Notes: generated from the sequence alone by a model not told the origin. DNA of 17,641 bases from an uncultured Lachnospiraceae bacterium (GCA_947165105.1 CAMUZC010000026.1:1-17641); one strand, 5' to 3'; positions 7,524 through 16,829 are shown, numbered from the stretch's first letter. Program-made: numbers and translations.

Positions 7524-7874
7524 ATGAAACAAGAATTTCTAAATTTTATTAATTAGTTAATGAGCGCAAATCCCGACTTAACAAACAGTTTAATGACAGA
7601 GAATATTTAGGCATATTTAGATATGCTTAATGAAGCAAAAGATGAAAATCCTGAAATTTCTGAAAAAGGGAAAATTGTTTTAAAATGTTTGCAAGACCAC
7701 CTTGATATTAAATTATGGAAAGCAAAAGATATTGCTGATATGATTGATATTACTTCTCGTGGGGCTTCTGGTTCTATGAGAAAATTAGTACATGATGGTT
7801 TTTGTGACAAAATGGGAGAAAGCCCTGCTGTTTATTGCTTAACTGAAAAAGGCAAAAATTATGAAATTAATTAA
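7524..7874 (+). CDS. Winged-helix-like DNA-binding protein (116 aa), two TAG codons
   Basis: The ATG at 7524 follows a weak GAAAGAGAG (7510-7518). TAGs at 7554 and 7608 (residues 11 and 29) encode Gln. A start at 7623 would avoid both, but it would lose the promoter and leader logic and 33 residues. The C-terminal two thirds read as a winged helix: KGKIVLKCLQDH, then the HTH WKAKDIADMIDITSRGASGSMRKLVHDG and the wing AVYCLTEKGKNYE. The order of elements matches the 89-aa protein at 5758, suggesting paralogy, while the N-terminal helix is an addition. It is probably a transcriptional regulator or DNA-binding accessory protein. Confidence 0.78.
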
Positions 7875-7900
7875 TTCCTTATATATCAATAAAATATAAC

Positions 7901-7929
7901 TTGAATTAAAATTAAAAATATAGTATAAT
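7901..7929 (+). promoter_or_regulatory. Sigma70-type promoter for the SSB/Sak4 unit
   Basis: TTGAAT (7901-7906), a 17-bp spacer and TATAAT (7924-7929). Positions 7914-7934 are identical to 3317-3337 at the ligase promoter. About 60 nt of A+T-rich leader precede the gene. Confidence 0.78.
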
Positions 7930-7992
7930 AAATTGATAAATAAAGAATAATTAAAATATATATATAATCAAAATATAAGGAGAAAATTAATT

Positions 7993-8943
7993 ATGTTAAA
8001 AGCTAAAAATGCAACTCATATTGAAGGATACCTTTATCAACATGCTCTTCAGTAGAAGGTATCTGGTGAAAATTCAAAAAATCCTGGTGTATAGTTTATT
8101 AATGGAACTATTGATATTGCTACTGATGATGCTTTAACTAATATTGTTACTGTTCATTTTAGTTATGTCACTCCTACTTATACTAAAAGTGGTAGCCCAA
8201 ATGCAACATATAATGCTCTTTTAAATATTATTAATGGAGTTACTTGTAATGTTGTTGAGCATGGCGTTGATAAAGCTGCAAAGGTACGTATTGATTCTCA
8301 AATTGGAGTTAATGAATTTTATTCTAATCGTAATGGTACAGATGAACTTGTAAGTCAAAAGCGTAATGAGGGCGGATTCCTTCATGTAGTACAAAATATT
8401 GCTGCAGCTGAAGGTTTACGTGATACTTTCCTTGCTGATATGATTATTACTAAGGTTGTGCGTAAAGAAGCTGACCCTGATAATAATAAGCAAGAAAAGA
8501 TGATTATTAGTGGTTATGTATTTGACTTCCGCAATTCTCTTCTTCCTATTGATATTGTATGTTATGCTCCTGCTGGTATGGATATTGTTGAAAGCTATGA
8601 AGCAAGTGAAAAGCATCCTGTTTTTACCTGTGTTGGTGGGCATCAAGTTTCAAAGACTGTTACTACAACCCGTATAACTGAAAGCTCTGGTGGTTGGGGT
8701 GAACCTGTTGCACAAGAAGTTACTTCTAATCAGAAAGAATTTGTGCTTAGTCGTATTGAAGACCCATATGAATGGGATACTCCAGATACTATCACAGCAG
8801 CAGAATATGCAGAAATGCTTCAAGCTCGTGAGCTTGTTAAGGCAGATATTAAAGCTCGTCAAGATGCATATCAAGCAAGTAAGGCACAAACTCAAGCTTC
8901 CGCCGCAGCTGCTACAAATGGCGCTAATGGTTTTAACTTCTAA
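7993..8943 (+). CDS. Putative phage single-stranded DNA-binding / recombination accessory protein (316 aa)
   Basis: The ATG follows TAAGGAG (7976-7982). Two early TAGs (Gln21 at 8053, Gln34) would truncate it under the standard code, yet the frame runs on to TAA. The N-terminal 200 residues look beta-rich (VQFINGTIDIATDDALTNIVTVHFSYVTP), consistent with an OB-type fold. The tail is low-complexity (ASKAQTQASAAAATNGANGFNF) with a terminal aromatic, like the flexible tails of SSBs but without their acidic tip. The Sak4-like ATPase follows 19 nt later, and phages often pair Sak4 with an SSB. The SSB call therefore rests mainly on context and fold impression. Codon use (GCT, CGT, CTT) suggests good expression. 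Confidence 0.6.
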
Positions 8944-8962
8944 TTAAGGAGGTTAAAATATT

Positions 8963-9958
8963 ATGGCTATTAATCTTTTAAATATTCAACCTCATAAAGT
9001 AAGTCGTGACCTTTCTGGTTATATTACTTATATTTATGGGCCTCCTAAGACTGGTAAGACTACTCTTGCCACTCAAATGCCTAATGCTTTACTGTTAGCA
9101 TTTGAAAAAGGATATAATGCAATTCCAGGTATTATTGCTCAAGATGTAAATACCTGGGGTGAAATGAAGCAAATTTATCGTGAATTAAAAAAGCCAGAAG
9201 TTTAGGCTGCTTATAAAACTATTGTTATTGATACAGTAGATATTGCAGCAACACTTTGTCAGAAGTATATTTGCTCTCAACTCGGTATTGATAATATGGG
9301 CGATGGCGGCTGGGGCACTAATAGCTGGGATAAGTATAAGAAAGAATTTGAGGAAATTTTTCGTGGGCTTACTATGATGGGATATGCAGTTGTATTTATT
9401 TCTCATTCAAAAACTGCTACAGAAAAAGACCAAAATGGAAAAGAATATACTACTATTAAACCTGCTACTCAATCTTCTGCATTGCAGATTATTGAAAATA
9501 TGGCTGACCTTTATGGTTATGCTCGTGGTGTTGCACAAGATGATGGGTCAACCCGTATGGTATTAACTCTTCGTTCTCCTGCTGGTTCAGGAATTTCTTG
9601 TGGATGTCGTTTTAAGTATATTGCTCCAGAAATTGATTTTAATTATGATGCTCTTGCAAAAGCTCTCACTGATGCAATTGATAAAGAAGCCAAAGAGCAT
9701 GATAATAAATTTGTTACTGATGAACGTGAAGTTGTTGCTGTAGCAAAAGATTATGACTTTGATGCTCTTATGGCAAAATTTGAGCAAATGGTTGGAACTC
9801 TTATGAAGAAAGACCAGGCTTATTATGCACCTCGTATTACTCAAATTATTGAGAAATATCTTGGTAAAGGCAAAAAAATGTCAGCAGCTACTCGTGACCA
9901 GGCAGAGCTTGTTTATCTTGCTGTGACTGAAATTGAAGATGAATTAATTAATAAATAA
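8963..9958 (+). CDS. Sak4-like RecA-fold ATPase (AAA_24 type), one TAG codon
   Basis: The start follows a strong TAAGGAGG (8944-8951). The protein has 331 aa, with Gln81 encoded by TAG at 9203-9205. Walker A is GPPKTGKT (26-33) and Walker B is TIVIDT (86-91). VVFISHSK resembles the sensor strand of this RecA-fold group, and the C-terminal part is helical and charged. The Sak4 family promotes annealing and strand exchange in phage recombination, usually with an SSB, and the gene directly upstream is a candidate partner. The TAG sits between the two Walker motifs, so a standard-code product would be inactive. Confidence 0.85.
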
Positions 9959-9964
9959 TATAAT

Positions 9965-10002
9965 AAAAAGCAACCTTTATAAGTAATAAAGGTTGCTTTT
10001 TT
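9965..10002 (+). terminator. Rho-independent terminator after the Sak4-like gene
   Basis: A perfect 15-bp stem (AAAAAGCAACCTTTA, 9965-9979, with 9987-10001) has a 7-nt loop and ends in six T residues (9997-10002). The right arm also supplies the -35 (TTGCTT, 9993-9998) of the next promoter. Confidence 0.88.
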
Positions 10003-10021
10003 ATAAAAAATATAGTATAAT
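9993..10021 (+). promoter_or_regulatory. Promoter of the replication operon, overlapping the terminator
   Basis: TTGCTT (9993-9998), a 17-bp spacer and TATAAT (10016-10021). The ATATAGTATAAT context matches the promoters at 3327 and 7924. The -35 lies within the 3' arm of the terminator, so one sequence serves both. Confidence 0.72.
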
Positions 10022-10055
10022 ATAATAAAGAGAAAATTAATAAATGAGGGATTAT

Positions 10056-10733
10056 ATGGCTTCAATAGTTACTTGTAAATATTGTAAAGCAAAATTTGAT
10101 AGAGAAAAATAGAGTTTTATTTAGATTCCTCACGGAAAAGCTTTTAGATATGGACATGCTGAATGCTATATAAAAGCAAAAGAAGATAATATAGAAAAAG
10201 AAACATATTAGATTTGGGACCCTTCTCAATCTACAACTTGTTTTTGGTGTCATTAGGCAATTCATCCAGGATAGGATAATGTTATAACGATGCCGCAGTT
10301 ACCTAATAGATATGTCCATAAAAAATGTAATGAAGAATATCCTAAAACTGATTTAGATAAATTAACTATTTATATTATTCAATTATATAAATTAAAAGAT
10401 GATTATATTCTTCCAAAATACATGAAGCAAATTTCTAGTTATGCGAGAGATTATAATTTCACTTATTCTGGAATGTTAAAAGCATTAAAATATTGGTATG
10501 AAGTAAAACATCATACAATAGACGCAGAACGAGGTGTAGGGATAATCCCTTATGTTTATAAAAATGCTTATGATTATTATTATGCTTTATATATAGCAGA
10601 TTTAGAAAATTAGGATAAAGATTTTAATCAATATATTCCAAAAGATATAGAAATTAAAATTAAACCTCCAGAAAGAAATATTCAAAAAAGAAAATTATTT
10701 AATTTTTTGGATGAGGAAAATATAAATGAATAA
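10056..10733 (+). CDS. Zinc-motif protein upstream of helicase (225 aa), six TAG codons
   Basis: The ATG at 10056 is chosen because GAGGG (10046-10050) lies 5 nt upstream; an in-frame ATG at 10044 lacks such a site. Two Cys/His pairs can be seen near the N-terminus: CKYC (7-10) with HAEC, and CFWC with HKKC. They suggest two treble-clef or LIM-like zinc sites. The rest is helical and rich in Tyr and Lys (YARDYNFTYSGMLKALKYWYEVKHH). Six TAG codons encode Gln. It overlaps the helicase start by 8 nt. I recognise no family; a role in helicase loading or replication initiation is possible from position only. Confidence 0.78.
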
Positions 10734-12249
10734 TAAATATGTAGATATTTCAAGTATTATTCAAGTAATTGGTTGTGTATTTAAGACTCCTCAATTATTA
10801 GATTATACTGATAAATATACTATTATAGAGGAAGATTTTACAGATGATTTTCATAAAATAATTTTTGGTTCAATATATAAACTTCACGAATTAGGAGCAG
10901 AAAAAATAACTTTAAATAATATTATAGATTATTTACATTAGCGCCCAAAAAGTGAAGCTATTTTTATTAAACAAAAAGGTGAAGAATGGTTAATAAAAGC
11001 CGTAGAGAACGCTGAACCTGCCGCTTTTGATTATTACTATAATAAAATGAAAAAGATGACTTTATTACGAGCATTTGATAATAGCGGAATAGATGTTTCT
11101 TTTATCTATGACCCTGATAATATTATTGATTTAAAAAAACGTCAGCAGCAAGAGGATTATTTAGATAATATAAGTTTATAGTCTTTAGCAGATATCGTGC
11201 AAGATAAAATTGATAATATTAAAGCTGAATTTGTAGATGGCTCTTGGGGTGAAGCATATGAAGCTGGTGAAGGGTTAGAAAATTTAGTTGCTGAATTAGA
11301 AAAACAACCAGAAGTAGGAGTTCCTCTTTATGGCCCATTAATTAATACAGTAACAAGAGGGGCAAGATTAAAAAAGTTTTATTTGCGTTCAGCCCCTACT
11401 GGTGTAGGTAAAACTCGTGGAATGATTGCTGATGCTTGTTATATTGGATGTAATAGAATATATGATGATGCATTTGGATGGATTTCCGCAGGTGTATCTT
11501 AGCCTGTTTTATATATTACAACAGAACAGGAATTAAGTGAAGTTCAAACAATGATGTTAGCTTTTATATCAAATGTAAATGAAGAACATATCTTAAATGG
11601 TAAATATGAAGGCGATGAAAGAGATAGAATTAATGAAGCAATTAAAATTTTAAAAAACTCGCCTATTTATATTGAAGTATTGCCAGACTTTTCATTACAA
11701 GATATTGAAAATAAAATTAAAAAGAATATTCGTGACCATGATGTATTATATATTTTTCATGATTATATTCATACAAGTTTAAAAATTCTTGAAGAAATAA
11801 CAAGGCGAAGCGGTGGAGTTAAATTAAGAGAAGATACTATTTTATTTATGTTATCTATTAGATTAAAAGATATATGTAATAAATATGGCGTATTTATTAT
11901 GTCTGCAACTCAATTAAATGGAGATTATACTACAAGTGAAACTCCTGATCAAAACCTTTTGCGAGGAGCAAAAGCTATTGCAGATAAAATTGATATGGGA
12001 GCTATTCTTCTTCCTGCAAAATAGGAAGATTTCGATGGCCTTGCTAGAATTCTTCAAAATACTAATTTTGAACGACCTAATTTAAAAATATCAATTTATA
12101 AAAATCGTCGTGGTAGATATAAAGGAATTTATCTTTGGTGTAATGCAGATTTAGGAACTTGTAGAATTAAACCTATATTTGCAACATCATATAATTATGA
12201 GCTAATACAAATAAATAATTTAAAAATAACAACTGTAGACCAATTTTAA
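10726..12249 (+). CDS. dnaB: DnaB-like replicative helicase, four TAG codons
   Basis: The frame gives 507 aa to TAA. The N-terminal 110 residues match the DnaB N-domain pattern (FTDDFHKIIFGSIYKLHELGAEKITLNNIIDYL). The C-terminal RecA-like domain has Walker A SAPTGVGKT (222-230), the TTEQEL segment (265-270), Walker B with VLYIFHDYI (about 340-348) and SATQLN (393-398, the DnaB SQLN element). LRGAKAIADKID and KNRRGRYKG sit where DnaB has its switch and Arg-containing loops. TAG encodes Gln at 72, 152, 259 and 433, all inside the domain frame. It should unwind the fork 5' to 3' as a hexamer, partnered by the primase encoded 245 nt downstream. It starts within the end of the zinc-motif gene. Confidence 0.93.
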
Positions 12250-12260
12250 GGAGTAATATA

Positions 12261-12476
12261 ATGAAATTAAAAGAAATAAATAATGAAAGTAAAACTGTTT
12301 GGGCAAAGCCATCTTATGGTGAAATTGAATATGAAATGTCAAAAGAGATGGCTAAAGAGATTCTTGCAACTCGTAAGGGAGCAGAGCGCAATATGCATCC
12401 ACAGGAATTTCTTAAAAAGATTGTTAATGAAGAATTTGGCATTAAAGGAAATTGTGTAAAAGTAACAACTTATTAA
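12261..12476 (+). CDS. Small hypothetical protein between helicase and primase (71 aa)
   Basis: The ATG follows TAAGGAG (12247-12253), which overlaps the helicase stop codon. The 71-aa product is charged and basic (EMSKEMAKEILATRKGAERNMHPQEFLKKIVNEEFGIKG), likely two helices with flanking strands. There are no TAG codons, Cys pairs or membrane segment. I recognise no family. Its site between helicase and primase suggests a replication accessory role, by context only. Confidence 0.78.
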   Translation: MKLKEINNESKTVWAKPSYGEIEYEMSKEMAKEILATRKGAERNMHPQEFLKKIVNEEFGIKGNCVKVTTY

Positions 12477-12494
12477 GTTTAAAGGGGTGCTCTT

Positions 12495-13604
12495 ATGGTC
12501 ACATATGATAAAAAAGAAGTAAGAGCAAAATTAAATATAGAAAACATCTTCTCTCTCTTGGAGGAATGGGGCGGTGAGCCCACATACTCAGATTTTGGAA
12601 TATTAAGTTCAACTATTTGTCATAATCCTCCGGGAGAGGGCAGTAGAAAATTATATTATTATTCTAATACGGATTTATTCCAATGTTATACTGGATGCGG
12701 CTTTATGGATATATTTGAATTACTTCAAAAAGTCGCAAAAATACAATGGAATAAAGATTATGATTTAAATGATGCTGTTAGATATATTGCTATTAAATTT
12801 GGGCTTGCAGGATATATTGATGTTGATGATAACGAGAGTCTTTTAGATTGGCAAGCATTAGAAGCATATAATAGAGTTAAAGATTTAGAAGTAAAAGATT
12901 ATCATGTTGATCTAAAAAAATATGATGATACTATATTAAATAATTTAAATTATAATGTAATTATTAAACCTTGGGAAGATGAAGGAATTAGTAGAGAAAT
13001 TATTCATCATGCACGAATAGGATATTTTCCTCCAAATGCATAGATTTCAATCCCTCATTTTGATATGAATGGAAATTTTGTAGGTTTACGTGGGCGAACA
13101 TTAGTTAAAGAAGATGCAGAACGATATGGTAAATATCGACCGATAATTATTCAATTAAAAGGTAAACCTTTTCAATTTAATCATCCTCTTGGTATGAATT
13201 TATATAATTTAAATAATTCAAAAAATAATATTAAATTATCTGGAATGGCAATTGTCTTTGAAGCAGAAAAAAGTTGCTTAAAATATCAGTCATATTTTGG
13301 ATTTGAAAATGATGTTTCAGTTGCTTGTTGTGGTAGTAATATTTCAGCATATCAAGTTCAACTTCTTTTGGACTGTGGAGCAAAAGAAATGGTAATTGCC
13401 TTTGATAGACAATGGGAAGAAAAATTTAACGATGAATATAACCATTGGATAAAAAATCTTGAAAAATTAAATGATAGATATAAAAACAATATTAATATAA
13501 GTATTATTTATGATAGAAATATGTTAACTGGATATAAAGATAGTCCAGTTGATGATGGGCCAGATATTTTTATGAAATTATTTAAAGAAAGGGTAAAATT
13601 ATGA
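12495..13604 (+). CDS. dnaG: DnaG-like primase, one TAG codon
   Basis: The start follows AAAGGGG (12481-12487). The protein has 369 aa; Gln183 is TAG at 13041-13043. The N-terminal zinc-binding module has C42-H43 ... C64-x3-C68 (ICHNPP ... LFQCYTGCG), as in CHC2 primase fingers. The TOPRIM core carries VFEAEKS (Glu256), then VACCGSNIS and VIAFDRQ (Asp304). A distal DDGPDI may complete the metal site. There is no helicase domain or long C-terminal helicase-binding domain, so it is shorter than bacterial DnaG (about 600 aa). It makes RNA primers for the lagging strand with the DnaB-like helicase. Its TGA overlaps the next ATG (ATGA), indicating coupled translation. Confidence 0.92.
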
Positions 13605-13753
13605 CTTTTCAAAGAGGTATAAATAAAGAAGAAACAATTAATTATATTACTGATTTTCTTTTAGAATATAAAAATAAAGATAATGATTATAAAACAGCTT
13701 AGGCACATTCTAAAATATTATTGGAAACATTAAAAAATTTATTTATTGAATAA
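13601..13753 (+). CDS. Small hypothetical protein (50 aa), one TAG codon
   Basis: The ATG overlaps the primase stop (ATGA), and AAAGAAAGGG (13584-13593) serves as Shine-Dalgarno site. The product is 50 aa with one TAG (Gln34), mostly amphipathic helix (INKEETINYITDFLLEYKNK ... HSKILLETLKNLF). No family is recognised. Confidence 0.65.
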
Positions 13754-13756
13754 TTT

Positions 13757-14023
13757 ATGAAATATATAAAAAATAATAAAAAAATAATTAAATGTCCTAA
13801 TTGTAATACTGAAGTATTTTTTTGTTTAGATGAATGGGGGCATACTCCATGGCATTTACATTGTAATAATTGTCATATTAATATTGGTAGCCAAAGTTTT
13901 TAGAAATGTGAAGAATTATTATAGCAATATCACCAACCTAATACTTATATTGAATATTATATGAATGATATTCAATGGATGTATATTAATGGTGAAGAAA
14001 TTATTAATAATGAAAAAAAGTAA
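13757..14023 (+). CDS. Small zinc-ribbon protein (88 aa), two TAG codons
   Basis: The ATG lies 3 nt after the previous TAA. There is no clear Shine-Dalgarno site, so translation is probably coupled. The protein has a zinc ribbon, CPNC (13-16) and CNNC (36-39), separated by an aromatic- and His-rich loop (FFCLDEWGHTPWHLH). Two TAG codons encode Gln in the helical tail (FQKCEELLQQYHQ). It may bind nucleic acid or another operon product; nothing more specific can be said. Confidence 0.72.
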
Positions 14024-14046
14024 AATATAGAAATGGATTGAATATA

Positions 14047-15549
14047 TTGGATTATAAATTAATTTCACCACGTTAGAGTGGAGTTACTTTATTATAGCAA
14101 ATTCTCTTTAATCGTGGTTTTACAAATATAGAAGATATAACACATTTTTTAAATGTAAATGAAAATGATTTACTTGACCCACTTCTTTTAGACCATATGC
14201 AAGAAGGAGCACAACTGTTAGCAAAGCATATCGCTTTAAATAGTCACTTTATGATAATTATTGATAGTGACTGTGATGGCTATTGTAGCGCAGCTCTTTT
14301 TTTAAATTATTTTAATAGACATTTTCCTGCTTGGATATAGAATAATGCTATATATAAAACCCATGAAGGTAAAGAGCACGGATTAAATGATTAGGATTTT
14401 GTGGAATATCTTGATAATAATATTAAATTAGTTATAATGCCAGATGCAGCAAGTAATGATTTAGATGAACATAAAAAACTCCAAGAGTTAGGGATTGATT
14501 GTTTAGTATTAGATCACCATATGGCAGATTGCGGTTATTCCCCTTATGCTTGTGTGATTAATAATTAGTTATCAGAAAGTTATCCTACTAAATCATTATG
14601 TGGGGCAGATATAGTATATAAATTCTGTCAATATTTTGATACTATTATGGAAACCAATTATGCTATTGAATATCGTGATTTAGCAGCATTAGCAACTATT
14701 GGAGATATGATGAATCTTAAAGATTTTGAAACTCAATTTATTGTTAAAGATGGTATTCAAAGAATTAGAAATCCTTTTTTTGTTGAAATGATGAATAGAC
14801 AAAAATTTCAATTTGAAGGCGGAATTACTCCAATTGGAATTGCCTTTTATGTTGTTCCTTATATGAACGCAATGACTCGTTCAGGCACTATGGAAGAGAA
14901 AGCTGTTCTTTTTGAATCAATGCTTGAATGGAAAAGTAATTTAATGGTTCCTTCTACTAAAAGAGGATGCAAGGGACAAATTGAGACTTTGCATGAACAA
15001 GCAGGTAGAGTTTGTGTTAATGTTAAAGGTCGTCAAAAGAAAAATCAAGATAGTAGTTTAGAAGCTATTGAAAAACTAATTGAAGAAAAAAATTTATTAG
15101 ATAATAAAATTCTTATTATAAAAGTTCCAGAATATTAGGTTGATAAAAATTTGGCGGGATTAATTGCGAATCAGCTTGCTTCAAAATATGCACGACCTAC
15201 TTTAGTTCTTCGTATTATTGATGAAGAATTAGGCGTTACTCCTGATGGAGCTAATATCATTTTACATACATATTATGCGGGGTCTGGTCGAAATTATGGA
15301 AAATCTAGATTAGAGAATTTTAGAGAATTTTGTTTAGATACTGGATTAGTAGAATATGCATAGGGGCATGCAAGTGCATTTGGTGTTGCAATTGAAGCAG
15401 ATAAATTTGATAAATTTGTAGAAGTTACTAATGAAAAATTAAAAGACTTTGATTTTACCCCTTGCTATTTTGTTGATTTAGAAGTTCCTGCTGAAGAATT
15501 AACTGACCAAGAAGTATTTGCTATTGGGTCAAATGCTGATATATGGGGT
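14047..15549 (+). CDS. recJ: RecJ-like 5'-3' ssDNA exonuclease, exon 1 (spliced with exon 2 at 16536-16829)
   Basis: Exon 1 encodes residues 1-501 of a predicted 598-aa protein, within the RecJ range. The TTG at 14047 is preferred because the product then starts DYKLISPRQSG, a RecJ-like opening; there is only a weak GGA upstream, and TTG 14038 is an alternative. DHH-family motifs are clear: DSDCDG (73-78), MPDAAS (Asp133) and LDHHMAD (DHH 156-158), binding the catalytic metals. The DHHA1 substrate domain includes GLIANQLASKYARP and GHASAFGV. Seven TAG codons encode Gln, the first at 14074. It degrades ssDNA during recombination repair. The exon breaks at NADIWG, just before the conserved G-x-G-x-x-EP segment. 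Unspliced, the frame would add 14 intron-coded residues and stop at 15592. Confidence 0.93.
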
Positions 15550-16535
15550 CAACTTTGGCCCTTAAACATTTTTACCAGTTGCCACTGGGGTTAAATATAT
15601 TTATTATTATATTTAGCTAACGAGGAAGCCTAAACTAATTTTATAATTAGCAAGGTAATCTCGTGGGAAGAATTATTTTTATTTATTTATTTTACAAAAA
15701 ATATTTAAGTGAAGGGAGGAAATTTATTGTATTATATTTATTGTTATACAAATAAAGTTAATAATCATAAATATGTTGGATAGACAAATAATCCATAGCG
15801 TCGTTATTACGAACACAAAAGCTCAGCTTTTAATCCAAATGATAAAGATTATAATGATTTATTTCATAAGAAAATAAGACAATATGGTTTAGATAATTTT
15901 ATTTTTGAAATTATTGAAACTATTAATATAGAAGAGGAAGACTATGTTGATGAACGAGAAAGATATTGGATTAAAACAAAAAATTCATATGTAAAAAATA
16001 ATTGTGGATATAATATGGATGAAGGCGGTAAGCGTGGAAATAGTCGTTGGGAACGTTCAATTTTAACTAAAACACAAGTTGAAGAAATTTATAATTTATT
16101 ATTAAATACTTCTCTTTCGTAGACAGAAATTGGATAGAAATTTAATGTATCATAGATATATATTTCTCGTATTAATATGGGTAATAAATTTTATAATCCT
16201 CAATTCTCATATCCTATCCGACCAGATTCTCGTAAAATTGATTAGCAAAAATTAGAAAAAACTATTTTAAACAATTTACAATTAACAAATTAGGAAATTG
16301 CTGATATATGTCAAGTATCATTATCAAGTGTAAAGAGAGCAAAAACTAAATTAATAAATTCTGGTAAAATAAATAAAAAAATAAAATAATTAACCTGTAT
16401 CGACTATCTCCTTTGGCTTAAATCGCACGGGAGAGTAGGGCTATTATTGGCACATAGCTCGAAAAGGATGTTCTTAAAAATAAATATTTTTTAAGTAAGA
16501 AATAGTCAATCCTATTGGAAACAATAGATAAAATG
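15550..16535 (+). mobile_element. Group I self-splicing intron inside recJ (986 nt), with GIY-YIG ORF in a core loop
   Basis: The recJ frame breaks after GGT (15549) and resumes exactly in frame at CAA (16536), restoring WG-QGLDEP. The 5' exon ends in T and the intron ends in G, as group I splicing requires. The internal guide is visible: GCCCT (15558-15562) pairs with exon end GGGGT (P1), and CTTTG (15553-15557) pairs with exon 2 start CAAGG (P10). Other paired elements: P2 15575-15579/15584-15588; P3 AGCTA 15615-15619/TAGCT 16455-16459; P4 CGAG 15621-15624/CTCG 15660-15663; P5 GCC/GGT; P7 GACTAT 16402-16407/ATAGTC 16502-16507; P8 16473-16480/16488-16495; and P9 with a GAAA loop (16512-16527). 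The order matches T4 td-like group IA introns. The ORF lies in the P6-region loop. Confidence 0.93.
15727..16389 (+). CDS. Intron-encoded GIY-YIG homing endonuclease, seven TAG codons (220 aa)
   Basis: A TTG start at 15727 follows GAAGGGAGGA (15711-15720) with 6-nt spacing; the frame reaches TAA at 16387. The catalytic domain begins at the N-terminus: YIYCYTN, KYVGQ (Gln19 is TAG), the Arg in QRRYYEH and a VDERERYWI glutamate. Two C-terminal HTH-like DNA-binding segments follow: LSQTEIGQKFNVSQIYISRI and LTNQEIADICQVSLSSVKRA, as in the modular tails of phage homing enzymes. It should cut intronless recJ alleles near the insertion site and so spread the intron. All seven TAGs read well as Gln; the standard code would yield 18 residues. 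The position within the intron leaves the ribozyme core intact on both sides. Confidence 0.92.
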
Positions 16536-16829
16536 CAAGGATTAGATGAACCATTAATTGCTATTACTAATATTAAAATAGATAGTGAAGGCATAAATTA
16601 TATGGGGTAGAAAAAAGATACTTTAAAACTAACTTTCCCTGGGCGTAGAACGAGTATGATAAAATTTCATATGAAAGAAGAAGATAAATTTTTGTTAGAC
16701 CCTCAAGGCGGTACTTTAACTCTTACTGCTATTGGAAAATGTGCATTGAATCATTTTAATGGGACAGTTACTCCACAAATATTTTTGGAAGATTTTGAAA
16801 TCACTAATCGCACGAAATGGGATTTTTAA
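16536..16829 (+). CDS. recJ: RecJ-like exonuclease, exon 2 (C-terminal 97 aa)
   Basis: This exon continues exon 1 in phase (QGLDEPLIAITNIKI) and ends in TAA. QGLDEP corresponds to the conserved G-x-G-N-P-E-P segment at the start of the RecJ C-terminal OB domain, so the junction places both halves correctly. The rest (GRRTSMIKFHMKEED ... GKCALNHFNGTVTPQIFLEDFEI) matches the RecJ OB-fold end, including the final -PQ-x-x-x-EDF pattern. One TAG encodes Gln in YMGQKK. There is no start codon with a ribosome site of its own, so it is not an independent gene. Confidence 0.92.

Noticed and set aside
10044..10055. ATG at 10044 as start of the zinc-motif protein
   Set aside because: The GAGGG at 10046-10050 is correctly spaced for the ATG at 10056, whereas 10044 has no Shine-Dalgarno site.
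8416..10265. Minus-strand frames at 8416-8646, 8650-8895, 9185-9406, 9587-9844 and 10062-10265
   Set aside because: Each lies opposite a strong + strand gene and shows low-complexity Cys/Ser/Ile/Phe-rich translation typical of antisense of A+T-rich coding DNA.
14033..14041. ATG-GAT-TGA mini-frame just before recJ as a real leader peptide
   Set aside because: Two codons with no ribosome site; it could couple to the TTG start by chance position only, so I did not annotate it.
14647..15363. Short separate frames within recJ, and similar pieces in the ligase, ATPase, helicase and primase, as independent or broken genes
   Set aside because: They are split only by TAG, and conserved domains continue in the same frame across each TAG, so they are single recoded genes rather than pseudogenes.
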